DNA of 62,000 nt from Gnetum montanum (taxonomy: Eukaryota > Streptophyta > Gnetopsida > Gnetales > Gnetaceae): the NCBI GenBank assembly GCA_015680685.1, contig MNCI01028947.1, positions 1 through 62,000 of the forward strand, read 5' to 3'. The notes beneath the pieces were generated by a model. It was not told the DNA's origin, searched no databases, and was given only the letters and a program-made list of their open reading frames with translations. Made by a program: the position numbers and the translations under genes. Within the stretch, counting starts at the first letter, position 1. The number at the start of each line of letters is the position of its first letter. This document shows positions 46,396 through 57,321 of the stretch, piece after piece.

Positions 46396-47168
46396 ATTCT
46401 TATTTATTAATAGTAATGATGTATACATAACATTATTGCTTGTTTCTAAGAATAGAAATCAATGCAATGATTCTAGCCTTTATTTCAAGGACAAGTAGCT
46501 AGCGGTTATATTTTTTCCAATCAATCCTATCCTGTAAGAGTTTGGTAAAATACCCTTTCTAGCATTTTATATACGTTCTTCAATATTTAATTATATGTTA
46601 GAAATAATATTTCAAAGTGAAATCAATGAGTTTACAAAGAAGATCATCGTACCTGCTCTATGTTGAGGCAAACAAAATATCATCTCCTTATCAAATATAA
46701 AAATAAACGTAGCTTGATGAAAAATGTTTTTTTTTTTAAATCTACTTCAAGCTTGTACTTCATTTGCACCCTAAATTATATGCTAGCAATGATATTGCAG
46801 AGTAAAACCAGTAAAATCATGGCACCTGCTATACATGACAAATCAAATATAAATGTCGGGAGGCGCTCTTTCAAATACAAAGCTTTTAACGTTATTGCAA
46901 CTAAGCCAAAGAAACAAACGCAGACTCTTTTATTATCAAAACACTCTTTGGAGCGTTAAACAACAAAACTTTCGAAGTTTGTAGGCGGTTAAACAAAAGA
47001 GACACTGCTCATTTAGAGACCACCATGAGCATTAACAGATTCAACAAAACAGAATAAAAGAGACAGTGCTCATTCAGAGAACACCGTGAGCATTAGCAGA
47101 TTCAACAAAACAGCCACAATGAGTAAGCAGTGGGTAAGTGGAGGAAAATTTGCAGAAGAAGGATTTAT
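46396..47168. other. 3' flank of the lysine-rich gene
   Basis: No gene. A tandem duplication of about 62 bp (gagcatta-cagattcaacaaaacag) lies at 46994-47117, downstream of the poly(A) signal of the minus-strand gene. Confidence 0.45.
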
Positions 47169-48242
47169 TCAAAGAGTTTTGTTGCTGTTGGTCAGTTTCC
47201 TTGGCTGCATTCTTCCATGATTTTCCAGGATCGCATTAGATGCCCGATTGATTGTCTTGTTCCATGCCTACAAGAAGAAAACCAAGCCAATGCAATTAAA
47301 CAACCTCAAGTTAAAACCAATCCAATCTAATTAAAGAGACTCAAGGAAAAATGAGCCCAATAAAAGCCCAAAATGATCAAGAGAATAACTATGATGAGCA
47401 AAGAAGACAGACGATCCATCTATTCAAAACGGGAAAGAACCGACAGGAGAAAGCTACATGGATATCCCCAATTCTCTAAAGAAAATTAATTTCAGTTAGA
47501 ATAGATCGGATATGAAACACGCACCCAAAATAAGAAAGACAAACTGATTGAATATTGGGGTTTAAAAAAACAAACACGCACACACAATCTATAAGTCAGA
47601 TGCATGGCCAACGATCTAAGAATATGCTTTAAACGAGAGACACAGAGAGTACCAAATCCATTAAACAGGCCAGAAACCAATACATTGAGAGAAGAAGCGT
47701 TCTAAAACCAAACCAATAGAACAATTCCTTGAGAAAAAACTCAAAACTGTATGAAACAGAAGGAACCCATAACCTGAAAACAAAAACATTGAACAATATC
47801 AAACTGACTGCTCTACCTTTCCCACAGCAGTAAAGGCAGATCTAGCCCTGAGCTGGGCAATCAGGAGCGCAGAAGAACCACTCATTCCCAGAGTTTTCCT
47901 GAACCGATTGCCCAAGCTTTTCTTCCTCTTGCTGTTGCTATTACTGCTGCTACCAACATTGAGAGGTTTTCTCAATGCCACCATTGCAGATGCAGAAGCA
48001 GAGGATACATCATCCTGTTGCTGCTGGGTTTTAGCCTTTTTCACTGCCTTGTTAGAACCAGTTTTTTTTTTTTTCTTCTTCTTCTTATGGCTGCTGCTGC
48101 TGGGGCTCTCACAGGCACTGTTTTGATCACTGTAACCATAATCATAAACAGACACATCAGAGAACTTGACCAAAAGCTTATCAGAGGTAGCCTTGGGGAC
48201 CTGCTGAACTACAGTCTTTGAAGGAGTAGCCATTTCTGCCAT
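47169..48242 (-). CDS. Basic lysine-rich protein, probable two-exon gene (174 aa), family not recognised
   Basis: Exon 1 (48242-47817) encodes 142 residues beginning MAEMATPSKTVVQQVPKATS. It contains an acidic/aromatic patch (FSDVSVYDYGYSDQ), a Ser cluster, a run of eight Lys (HKKKKKKKKTG), a Gln run, and a basic segment (SKRKKSLGNRFRKTLG) that looks like a nuclear-localisation signal. It ends in a helix-like RARSAFTAVGK. Read without splicing, the frame stops after five further codons (147 aa). However AAG/GTAGAG at 47817/47816 is a phase-0 donor, and a pyrimidine-rich TTCTTCTTGTAG acceptor precedes 47267. Exon 2 (47267-47169) is then open for 32 codons, starting AWNKTINRASNAIL, and its stop is followed at once by AATAAA. 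The intron would be 549 bp. I favour the spliced form. A nuclear location is inferred from composition only; function unknown. Confidence 0.6.
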
Positions 48243-49732
48243 GAAATTTTGTATCTCAGATCAGATGGGCAGAAATTCCTATAAAGATTTTCTCCAGGTG
48301 ATACAGGGGAATATATTTTTCCCGCTCCTCTGCCTCTTTTTATTAAAATTCTTATTCTGATTTCCCAATATGAACGTTAGGGACCGTGGGACCTCTACAT
48401 ATATAACTTGCTTGGATTCTAGTAACGCAACATTCCCATTGATATTGTGGAAATGTTTTGGGCTGGATTCATGTGATGGTTCCAACGGTCCCCATCTGAC
48501 TTATTTGACTGAGTTCTGTCTTTTATGATTTTTTCTATAACAACGGTCCCCCCTTGGTTTCACAATTGTACTTTTTGAGTTTTAATGTTTCTTTTTTCGT
48601 GTCTTCTTGTAAAGACGTGAACGTTTTCGTGATGAGGGTTACTGTGGCATTTTATTCTGTGGATGAGTTGTCTGCATTAGTACTGCTCATGTTATTCCTG
48701 GCTCCTTCCTAAATGTTTAGAGACATTTCCTTTATTTGGATATGATGTTTTCCCAGGGTAATGGCCACCAACGCTTATGAAGGCCAATTACCAATTCAGA
48801 TTGGAACTCAATAAATTGCACAATTGTTGTTCAATAAATTACTGATCGTTGTTGCAAAATTATGAAAGGTAAGGTTGAATTCCAATGCCATGGGCCTACA
48901 AAAAATGCGTAAGAAAATATGTTGGATGAACAAGGTTCACTTAGCTATAAGCTCTTAGTTAGTAAATGTATAGGGTCATTGTCCTAGCCAAATGATCATT
49001 GAGATAACTTGGGAGGGTCAAGTATGAGCATGAGTAATAAAGGTACAAGGTTAGTCTTATCTAATATATACTTGGATGATTATCAAGTTGTATAATAAAA
49101 GCAAGGGGTTCATTCAGCCAAGCAAGTCTAGGGAGGGTTATGGACGAGCAAAATCCTAACCACTTTTTAGCCAAGTGGATCCTCAAAAGATTGGTGGATG
49201 AGCAAAAGCCTAACCTCTTTTCAAGTTGGTATGCCTACTCTCAACCCCATGTCTTACTGCCTAAGAAATAAATACCTTAATTATATTATATATTTATATT
49301 TTTTAAAAAAATTCAAATGATGACTAAATCTTGAGTTAAAATAGCTAAGTGCATAATTGAATAAATTAAAAATATCTTTCCTTCCAATTTTTAAATAAAG
49401 TTATTTTTCAAAATTTGCTAACAACATTTTATTATGAAGTAACCATCTCCCAACTACAGATACATTGAGTACCGAAACTGTTATCTAATCAAAATCATGG
49501 CTATTTATCCTGCAAATCTCAAAAACTATGTTAGTTCAAGGTTTTCTAATATTGTTAAACACTCGGTACAAAACAAAATCATCCTGCAGTTAATGATGCT
49601 TCCCATCCCACAGTTAATTGGGTTTGGCATGCAAAGTGAGATGCTATTAGTGTTCCCTTGGGATACATATGCTGATAGCACATGGCGATTCGTTTGTGTC
49701 CACTGATCCGACCGCTACATTGTAGTAGCTAA
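48243..49732. other. Promoter region of the lysine-rich gene and further non-coding sequence
   Basis: On the minus strand, AAAAATATATTCCC near 48307-48320 is a TATA-like element about 70 bp upstream of the start codon. Beyond about 48500 no gene is supported; the 69-codon frame at 49497 has no recognisable features. Confidence 0.4.
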
Positions 49733-49954
49733 AACATGTATAAATAAAATAATAATTAAATTTGATTTTGGGCCAGGCTAACCACTTGAACAAATAAAAA
49801 CGTCAAAGGTTTAATTTTGCTTGTTAGCTAGCATTTTAGAACTTAAACATGTATAAATAAAATAATAATTAAATTTGATTTTGGGCCAGGCTAACCACTT
49901 GAACAAATAAAAACGTCAAAGGTTTAATTTTGCTTGTTAGCTAGCATTTTAGAA
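49733..49954. repeat. Perfect 113-bp tandem duplication
   Basis: 49733-49841 and 49846-49954 appear identical over 109 bases, with period 113. Either a very recent duplication or an assembly artefact. Confidence 0.9.
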
Positions 49955-50439
49955 TATCAAGGACCATAGGCTGTAAAGTGATTAAAAGATGTATTAGTAG
50001 GAAGCCTACGGAAACTGAGCATTAATCCCATGGTTTATGGTATTTTAGCAGTTCTGTATCAATTAACTCCCTCGGATTTTTAGGGCAACTAAATTGAAAA
50101 TATCTTGAACATGGACTCTACTTGTTGATGGGAAACCCAAATTTTCGTAACAGAAACTGTCTTGTCTGTGACGGAGATGGTTTTATAGACATGCAAGGAA
50201 ACAACTCCAAATGCACCTCGTAAAAGCATCTTTTATTACAGTAATGGTATAAAACATAATAATTAGATTTCAAGGCTATTGAGGGTGATTCATAGATAGC
50301 ATATTTTTCAGTGAAAATAAAACTAAGATGTGATCACATCTTAAGACCAATAAGATTCATTGAACAGAGTTTATATTGTATATGGTATGTATGGGCCCTG
50401 TGTTTAGGTAGAGAGAACTATGGTGGTGGAATTTATTGG
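49955..50439. other. Non-coding stretch
   Basis: Nothing supported. Confidence 0.4.
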
Positions 50440-51054
50440 AATGATAGGATGGATATTTGGAGAGGCTTAGATTTTGGGTTTGAAGGGAAGTATGGGAAAG
50501 GGATGAGGAAACACAATAACAAAGACAGAATGTGGTGGTGGCAATATAAACTTGGAGTCTAAGAAATCATCAGAATTTTCAGGAACATGGCACATGAGCA
50601 GAAAATGAGGGGAATGTGCAGAAATGGTGGATGGTCTTGTTGAGGCCAGAGGACAGCCCTTGTTATTGGGCATGTTTACCACCACCACCACAGTCATCAT
50701 CATTGTCATATGCTCCTTTCAAGTTTATTGCAAAATTCTCACCACTGTCTTCTTGTTTCCCTTCCCAAATATTGCTTCCCTTGTTGCATTCCACTCTAAC
50801 CTTGGCACGTGCATTCCAACAGGAATATATTTAGTAAAATCATTCGAATGAGTCTTGGAAGGAAAGTTTTTTCAATGCACTTCATTGCTTTGAGAAAAAA
50901 GTAATTAAACAAAAATTTGATCTTACCTGTGGACAAGGTCTCATTGAGATTGTGCCCGCTGCATGGTGGATGTTGCTCTATCTTTGGCAGAAGTAGCAGC
51001 AATGGCCAGGAACACAAGTAGAACTGGAACATTAATCCTCAGCATAGTTGTCAT
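50440..51054 (-). pseudogene. Small secreted protein gene copy A, possibly Ole e 1-like, frame broken
   Basis: The minus strand starts MTTMLRINVPVLLVFLAIAA, a clear signal peptide, ahead of a donor CAG/GTAAG at 50927/50926. A TATAAAA box lies upstream near 51131-51137. Just before the donor another frame reads CSGHNLNETLST. After the intron, 50803-50663 reads VRVECNKGSNIWEGKQ and on to ENFAINLKGAYDNDDDC. The order signal peptide, C-x-x-HNxNETL, VxVEC, xFxINL resembles the Ole e 1/extensin-like family of secreted plant proteins. This is inference from short motifs. The signal peptide and CSGHN are in different frames, so the copy is broken or misassembled. A paralogue is at 53960-54433. Confidence 0.4.
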
Positions 51055-52222
51055 TGAAGAATTGCTCACAAAGTAAAAAAGGAAAGAGTCTTGGATGAAT
51101 TAAATGCTTCTGCTCAGAGCTGTGCATTTTTATAATCACTGGTTTCAGGATGATACTCTTGTGAGTGGATATCTCATTCATGGCAGCAGGTTTGTTTTTG
51201 GGATGAATAGTAAGCCGCATGCTGCATGTTTGTTGGATATTTAATAATGTTCTTTTAATTTAAGTACACAACTGTGAACTGTCACCTGTTTGTTGGTTCA
51301 TGAATTTAGATAAAGCAACATTTTTGATTATAGTAGTAGATGTTCAATGAAGGTTACATCTTACGTCCAAACTCTGGAGACAGTTAACAACATAAATAAT
51401 TTTGAGGGCTTAGTATAATGGTTATTGCCTTTCATGACAAAAAGCTGATGTAATTTTGACATGAGAAGCTTTTTATCATTTGTAAGATTCATGTAAACAT
51501 GCAAGAGAGATGGTTAACACTGTCAAAGATATTGTTAACTACATAACTCTGTCAAAGCTATTCATGGAAGAACAAGGGTGGATGTTGATAAATTTCAATC
51601 AATGACGTAACAATGATGATATCAAAAAATCGTATCATGAGGCATCTCATATACCAGTGACTGAAAAACCTTTCAAAACGAGCTAATGGTCCTTGATACG
51701 ATGAAGGAATATATAATAGGTTGCAAATAACTCTCCTGTTGCATTAGTTTTAGTTTTATTTATTAATTATTATGAGCTGATGCAATGCCTCAGGTTCCAC
51801 TAGGGAATTTTGAAGTATCATTCTCTGCTAACTATTGTTTTCTAGAGAATGGATGTGTTCTCAATATGGTCTTTAAAAGAAGGCTCATCATGAATGAAAG
51901 TGAATGATCCACTTTGTTTTCTTTTTAATTAAATTTGGGAGCTTTTGATCGCATCTTGGTAGCATCCTTTACAAATATAATAATTTTAATGAATGATTTT
52001 CTTTACAAATATGGTAATAGATCCTTGTACTATTAAGATTTAAAATATTTATTAAGAAAAAAATAATGAAAAGACAAATCTGAGATTAGTGAATTGTAGA
52101 GTTAAACTGAAGTTAAACATTAAAGGTAGATTTTTCTTTTGGGTTTCATCATTTGCTTTTATACTCAAGTTTTAGACAAGGTTCCTACTTCTGCTTTAAT
52201 GGTGGGATCTACATTTCACTAT
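51055..52222. other. Non-coding stretch
   Basis: The promoter of copy A lies near 51130. Nothing else supported. Confidence 0.4.
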
Positions 52223-53341
52223 TGTTGGGTTATATACTTTGTTTACTTATATACATGTAACTAAGTTTCAATCACTTTGCCTACTTATATGTAGAAAACT
52301 TTTAACAAAGGTTATAGCTTTTAGATTGATGGTCAGTTAGGCTAAATAGATTGAGGATTATTAGGCTACATTTTCATTTTCATTTCTGTATCTTAAGAAT
52401 AAATGATACAAGACTATAGTTTAAAGTTTTTTAAAAATACCTCTATCAAGTTCTAAATAAAAAATGAGCCTAAGTTAGCTAGATGTGTAATTTATGAAAG
52501 CCTGTTATTAAGCCATAAAGACATACTATAAAATAGTAAGATGTAATACTTCTCCAAACAAATAAGTCATAAAATTTTAGACAGTTTTATCCTAGAGCCT
52601 TTAAGTGAGTTTTAAAAATGTGGATAATGGTTAGAACTTCATTGACACCATTACAAAAACAAAAATGCTACATAGAAATACCTCTTATGACTTAACATAA
52701 AAGTTCACTAGTAGATCTAAGTTATGTTAAGTAGTGGTTTCTCTGGTAGAGAGGAGAAATATCTTAGTGATCATATTTACAAATGACAAAATCTAGCATT
52801 TTTGAAAATGAACGTTATTACTAACTTTAGCACCAATGTGTTGTATCCTTAGCATCATCAGTGTATTAATGCTAATTTCCTTAATGGAATGGAAAAGGGC
52901 TTTAGTAGAGAGTTTTCAGTTTCAGCTTTCATGATGCAGACATTATCACATTAATTATGGTCCTTTTAATGGTGATTCTGCATCACTCAGAATCAGTTAT
53001 ATCTTGAGTGCTGAGTTGACAATAAGTCATCTTATGTTTCTCTTTCAGAAATTTCAATTTTTAGGTTTTGGGAACTGATAAACATGAATTTGAGTTCCCG
53101 TTTAACTCAATGTACAACCTGCACTGCCTTGTACTTGTAAGGCATTAGTAAATTTAAGCTTTAAATAATCAAAAGAGGTTGTGCTATAAATAGAGGAACG
53201 GTGTGAACTTGTTTTATGCAAATTATATAAAGGGAGAGAAGCCTTTATAATCACTTATTCTTCCTAAATAAAATTCTGTCCATTCTTATTCTTCTTTTAT
53301 TTTTATTTGTCATTGCCTCTGTTTTAATGGTTTTTCCAACA
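52223..53341 (+). mobile_element. Possible solo copia-type LTR
   Basis: TGTTGG at 52223 and CCAACA at 53336-53341 are matching inverted ends 1.1 kb apart. Inside are a TATA box (TATAAATA, 53185-53192) and an AATAAA near 53270, in the order expected for U3-R-U5. No target duplication or primer site was found. Confidence 0.35.
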
Positions 53342-53959
53342 GGGAGTTCCGTCCACGTATTCAATTCATAATTTTTAATTTCTAAATTATAAACTCCGGC
53401 AAAGATTCGGAAGGTCCATAATTTAATCGATTTTTGAGTATAAATGATTCTTTGAATGAGACAGTGAGCGTTCGCTGAAATCGAGAGAATAAATACTGTC
53501 GTTTACGCTAAGTGCCAACATCTTGTACACCATGTCCCTCCATTAGCTCTTCTCACATGGTAACATCATATAATCTTTTAAACCGTTGTCTTTGTAACAT
53601 CACTTATTTATTTCTTATTTTTGTTGTCGCACATTACTATGTGTCGTCAATCTTATGTTGTAAGAAAAGCTTAGCTTTGTAATCTGAATGTGGAATATTA
53701 TGAATTTTACATTAACAACCTAATCCACGATCATTAACTTTTTACAGTTGTGACTCAAAAATTAAAAGGGGAGAAAAGCTTGCAAGTAATACTTGGCATA
53801 AGCATTGATAATGCTGTAACATTAATTTTGGTCCTGTGATCAATGTCAAAGCAAACAGGGAAAATTACTTACAGTTTATTGGGTTCATATGAATGTCAAG
53901 TTTAGATGGATTTAGGACTTGAAGAGGATCACCAAAAACGAATGAGGTAGTAATCTAGG
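53342..53959. other. Non-coding stretch
   Basis: Nothing supported. Confidence 0.4.
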
Positions 53960-54433
53960 CTTGGAATCCATGAAACCATCAGACTTTGTGGGAACATGAC
54001 AAGGAGCAGGTGCAGATATGGCAACAGGGAAGTGAAGGAACTGCTGGAGCTTGGGCATGTTCACCATCACTGCACGCTCATCTTCACTGGACTGTGTGCT
54101 TATTTGAGATCTACTGCAAAACTGCCGTGATTACGGTTTTCTTTTCTTCCTCTCCAAATCTTGCTCCTCTTGTTGCATTGCACACCAAACAAAGCATTTG
54201 CCCAGAATACCCAATATGATTATACTTTGCAGCTTGTCGAAATTCAAGAAATTGGAGTTGGAAAATAGGAAAAATATAAATTTTGCTTGCCTGAGTACAA
54301 GAGAGTTTCATTGGGATTATGCCTGTTGCAGTGCATATAAACAAGGCGAGCTCTTAGCACTGTTGAAGTTCCATCATCTACAGAAGCAGTAACAATGGCT
54401 AGGAATAGAAGTAGCAGTATTGTTAGCCATCTC
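53960..54433 (-). pseudogene. Small secreted protein gene copy B, paralogue of 50440-51054
   Basis: The minus strand reads WLTILLLLFLAIVTASVDDG (signal peptide without a clear ATG), then MHCNRHNPNETLLYS before a possible non-canonical GC donor near 54290. After an intron of similar size it reads FGVQCNKRSKIWRGRKENRN and FAVDLK followed by a stop. The exon pattern and words match copy A (CNKxSxIW, HNxNETL). The 3' segment (CHVPTKSDGFMDSK) also has a partner in copy A (CHVPENSDDFLDSK). A missing start codon and early stops suggest a pseudogene. Ole e 1-like identity is tentative. Confidence 0.4.
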
Positions 54434-55099
54434 TGTCAGACGTACTGTTTGTAGCAGAACCCGCTAGAAGAAAAACAGGAAATCTTGTAGCAATATCTCT
54501 TATAACTGCGGAGGATGAAGCAGGAAGCTGATTGATTCAGTTGTGAGTCAATGGCTCATTCATAATTGTAGAAGCTTTGGAGGGGCAATTTCCGGCAATT
54601 TTGGATTTAGTAAGCCGCTTGCTACTGTGTTTCTGTTGCCTATTTAGTTATACCTTTTGTACACAACTGCCATGGGCAGATGGTGCATGCCTATTCTGCA
54701 GTTTTCTAATCCAGAATTTAACCAATGTATTCCTTAGCGATTGTAAGGTGATGGTTTCTGAACCTGTAATACTTCAGATGAAGGCCTTTAAAAAAGGTTA
54801 GGATTTCGCTCGCTGATCCAATTTGGATCAACAGTTAGGGGTATCGGACCGTGAAAAATGAGTTTTATTAATAAAAAAGGACCCTCAAATACCAATGCAA
54901 CATTAGTCTATATAGACTAGAAATAGAAATCGAGAGAGAGGGAACTTAAATGAGCTAGGGATGTTTTGCAGAGACACTTTTCAAACAATTGAGATCACAC
55001 TGGGGAAGAACAAAAACCTACCTTTCACCAAAGATCAACTGAAAATAGAAGTAGGAGAAAAGTGGAAGAAAACTAGACAAAGCAGATACCAATCAAATT
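54434..55099. other. Non-coding stretch
   Basis: A TATA-like box (ttataagag) for copy B, upstream of its coding part on the minus strand near 54500. No other gene. Confidence 0.4.
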
Positions 55100-56264
55100 T
55101 AAGAGGAGAAGCTTTTGTGTAGCAATAAGAAGAGAAGCTTATGTGCAGCAATTCCTGCTGAAGAAGGTTGCTTAGATTCACAGGTCTTCTCCAAGGCTGC
55201 AAAAGATGAATCAATTGGTTGTTGAAGCCTTAATTGGAGGAGAGTCCCAATAATGTCTAGGGCATTTAGATGCTGAACAAACCACTTAGCGAGCAAAGTA
55301 AGTCCTTGTTTGAAAGATTTCAAAAGACCTAAGCCACCCTTATTCTTAGAAAGAGTAATATTCCAAGTGACAATATGAAAGTTTTTTTGAGAATCTTTAG
55401 AGAACCACATGAAGTCTCAAAATAATCATTCAAGCTTTTTATAAGCAGCTTGGGAGGGGACCCAATATGAAGAATAGTACACATGGGTAGAAGCATAGAT
55501 AGACTTACAAACAAGGTATTTACTAGCTAGAGTTAGGGGTTTAGTCTTCCATTTTTCAATTTTCTTTTGAATTCGAAAGCTTATTTGCTCCCAGAGAACT
55601 GAGGTAGAATCTCTAGAATGGAAGGAAATTTGCAGAATTTTGATGATATCTTAATCCTGAATAAACTTCCAATTATAGTTGGGAAAATGACAGTAATTAT
55701 TGGTAAAGCTACAAACAAAAGATTTATTCCAATTAATAGTGGAACCAGAGAGAGAGCAATATTGCTCCACCTAGGATAAGAGTCATTGCAAATTAGCAGC
55801 AACAACGTTTTGAACAAGGAAAAAGGAGTCATTGGCAAAATGTATGTTAAGAAGCTGATGTTGAGGGGAAGAGAGACAAACCCTGGTGATAGCTTTATTT
55901 TGAATATCATAGTTTGATTGATGACAGAGAAAGTTAACTATGATGATGAAGAGGTAAGGGGTAAGAGGACATCCCTGCTACATTGACCTATGGATAGAAA
56001 AGAAAGAGGTGGTACCAAAGGCAGTAGCTATTCTTATGGTAGCATTTGAGAATAAACATTTCACCCTATGTAAGAACTTAGGGTCAAAACCATGTTTAGT
56101 CATGGTTTACGGAATAAAGTTCCACTTTATGTTGCAGGCTTTTGCATAATCAAGCTTCATTAGGAGAATATCTTGACTATCATCCTCCACTCATTGAAGA
56201 TCTTCCCATGCAACAATCACATGATTTAAAATATACTTACCAAGAACAAAGCCTGTTTGCTAGG
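55100..56264 (-). pseudogene. Antisense L1 reverse transcriptase remnant, cut by the gypsy LTR
   Basis: On the minus strand from 56262: QTGFVLGKYILNHVI, then the catalytic box near 55825-55840, then MWFSKDSQKNFHIVTWN and FKQGLTLLAKWFVQHL near 55400-55270. This is homologous to 32290-33350. The catalytic FADD is FAND here, so one active-site Asp is lost. L1 similarity fades near 55215. The 5' part is cut off at 56264 by the LTR of element B; the rest should resume beyond the window. Confidence 0.8.
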
Positions 56265-57174
56265 TGATGAAGTGTCAAAAGTCAATGCGTCGATTGGGCC
56301 GCGTATACGGGGCCGTGTCGACGCGGGCCCATCGACGTAGCCACCCTACGTCGACGTGGCCCCGTTTACGCAGCCACCTTTCCCGGATCTATAAATATGA
56401 GGGCCTTCCGCCTCATTGAGGCATCTTTTTGAGTAGTTGTAGCAAAGCTCTTGTAATTTGCTCCCGCAAGAGATAGAATATTTTCCAAGTGCCCGCAGCA
56501 GGTGTAAGAAAAGTGATCGGATCTTTATTCGAGCGTTGATGTATCTGAGCCCATTGGTGTGACGGCAATAAAGACAAACTGTTCAAGCATACCTTGCAGC
56601 ATTTGAACTTAGTTGTTTCATGCATTTAATAGTTAAAAATGTTTATCCTTTATTAATTACTTGTTAATGCTTTATTAGTTACTTGTTGGTTATTTATGTT
56701 TTCATTGTTATAATTTCAATCGTTATTGTTCATTCGTAGTTCGTTAAAGACATAAGTACGACCATCTCGAACGTAATCCAAACACTTGGTAAGCCCAATG
56801 ACACTTAATGTTTGGTAACCCAATAGCGTTAGGAAATGCTCAGAACGTGCTCGGAAGATGGGGCTGGATACTTATGTTAGGAATAGTTAAGATTTAGATT
56901 AAGATAATTCTAGATTGATTAATATTCTATCCTTATTTTCCAAAATGATTAGTCACCAAAAAGATATAAAGATCATTAGCCTTAGTCTCACTTAACCAAC
57001 GTCAACAGAGCTTCATAAGTGAAATTAGGATGACAACGATCGTTCTAACCCAAGGTTTCACTGGTTAGAAGTTTGGTGTATGTTAAGTGCTTACAGTTTG
57101 CGGATTTCAACCGAGTTGCTCATGAATGCTCGTGATTCGTATGGTTGGGCATAGGGATACCTAGTTGCTCATCA
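56265..57174 (+). mobile_element. 5' LTR of element B (910 bp)
   Basis: Starts TGATGAAGTG, ends GCTCATCA and is followed by the primer site. U3 is CpG-rich with repeated GTCGAC/ACGTCGACGT palindromes (56310-56375). TATAAATA is at 56390-56397. Same family as the solo LTR at 12457-13332. Confidence 0.9.
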
Positions 57175-57175
57175 T

Positions 57176-57194
57176 TGGCGCCGTTGTCGAGAAC
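57176..57194 (+). promoter_or_regulatory. Primer-binding site, tRNA-Asp-like
   Basis: TGGCGCCGTTGTCGAGAAC, one base after the LTR end. Close to the TGGCGCCGTTGCCGGGGA site used by Athila/Tat-type elements. Confidence 0.8.
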
Positions 57195-57321
57195 TATTAG
57201 TCTTATATGCGTCATTTGACTTTAGTGAAATTATCATTTAAGTCGTTGGAACGGACCCAGGGTAGAAATATCTACACACACTAGGCGAACTTAAGTTAAT
57301 CATAAGGTACACTGCTTATAT

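Noticed and set aside
47908-48221. Plus-strand leucine- and phenylalanine-rich frames
   Set aside because: Complement of the lysine, serine and glutamine runs of the minus-strand gene.
49497-49706. Possible small protein gene (69 codons)
   Set aside because: No signal, domain or homologue that I can recognise, in AT-rich non-coding surroundings.
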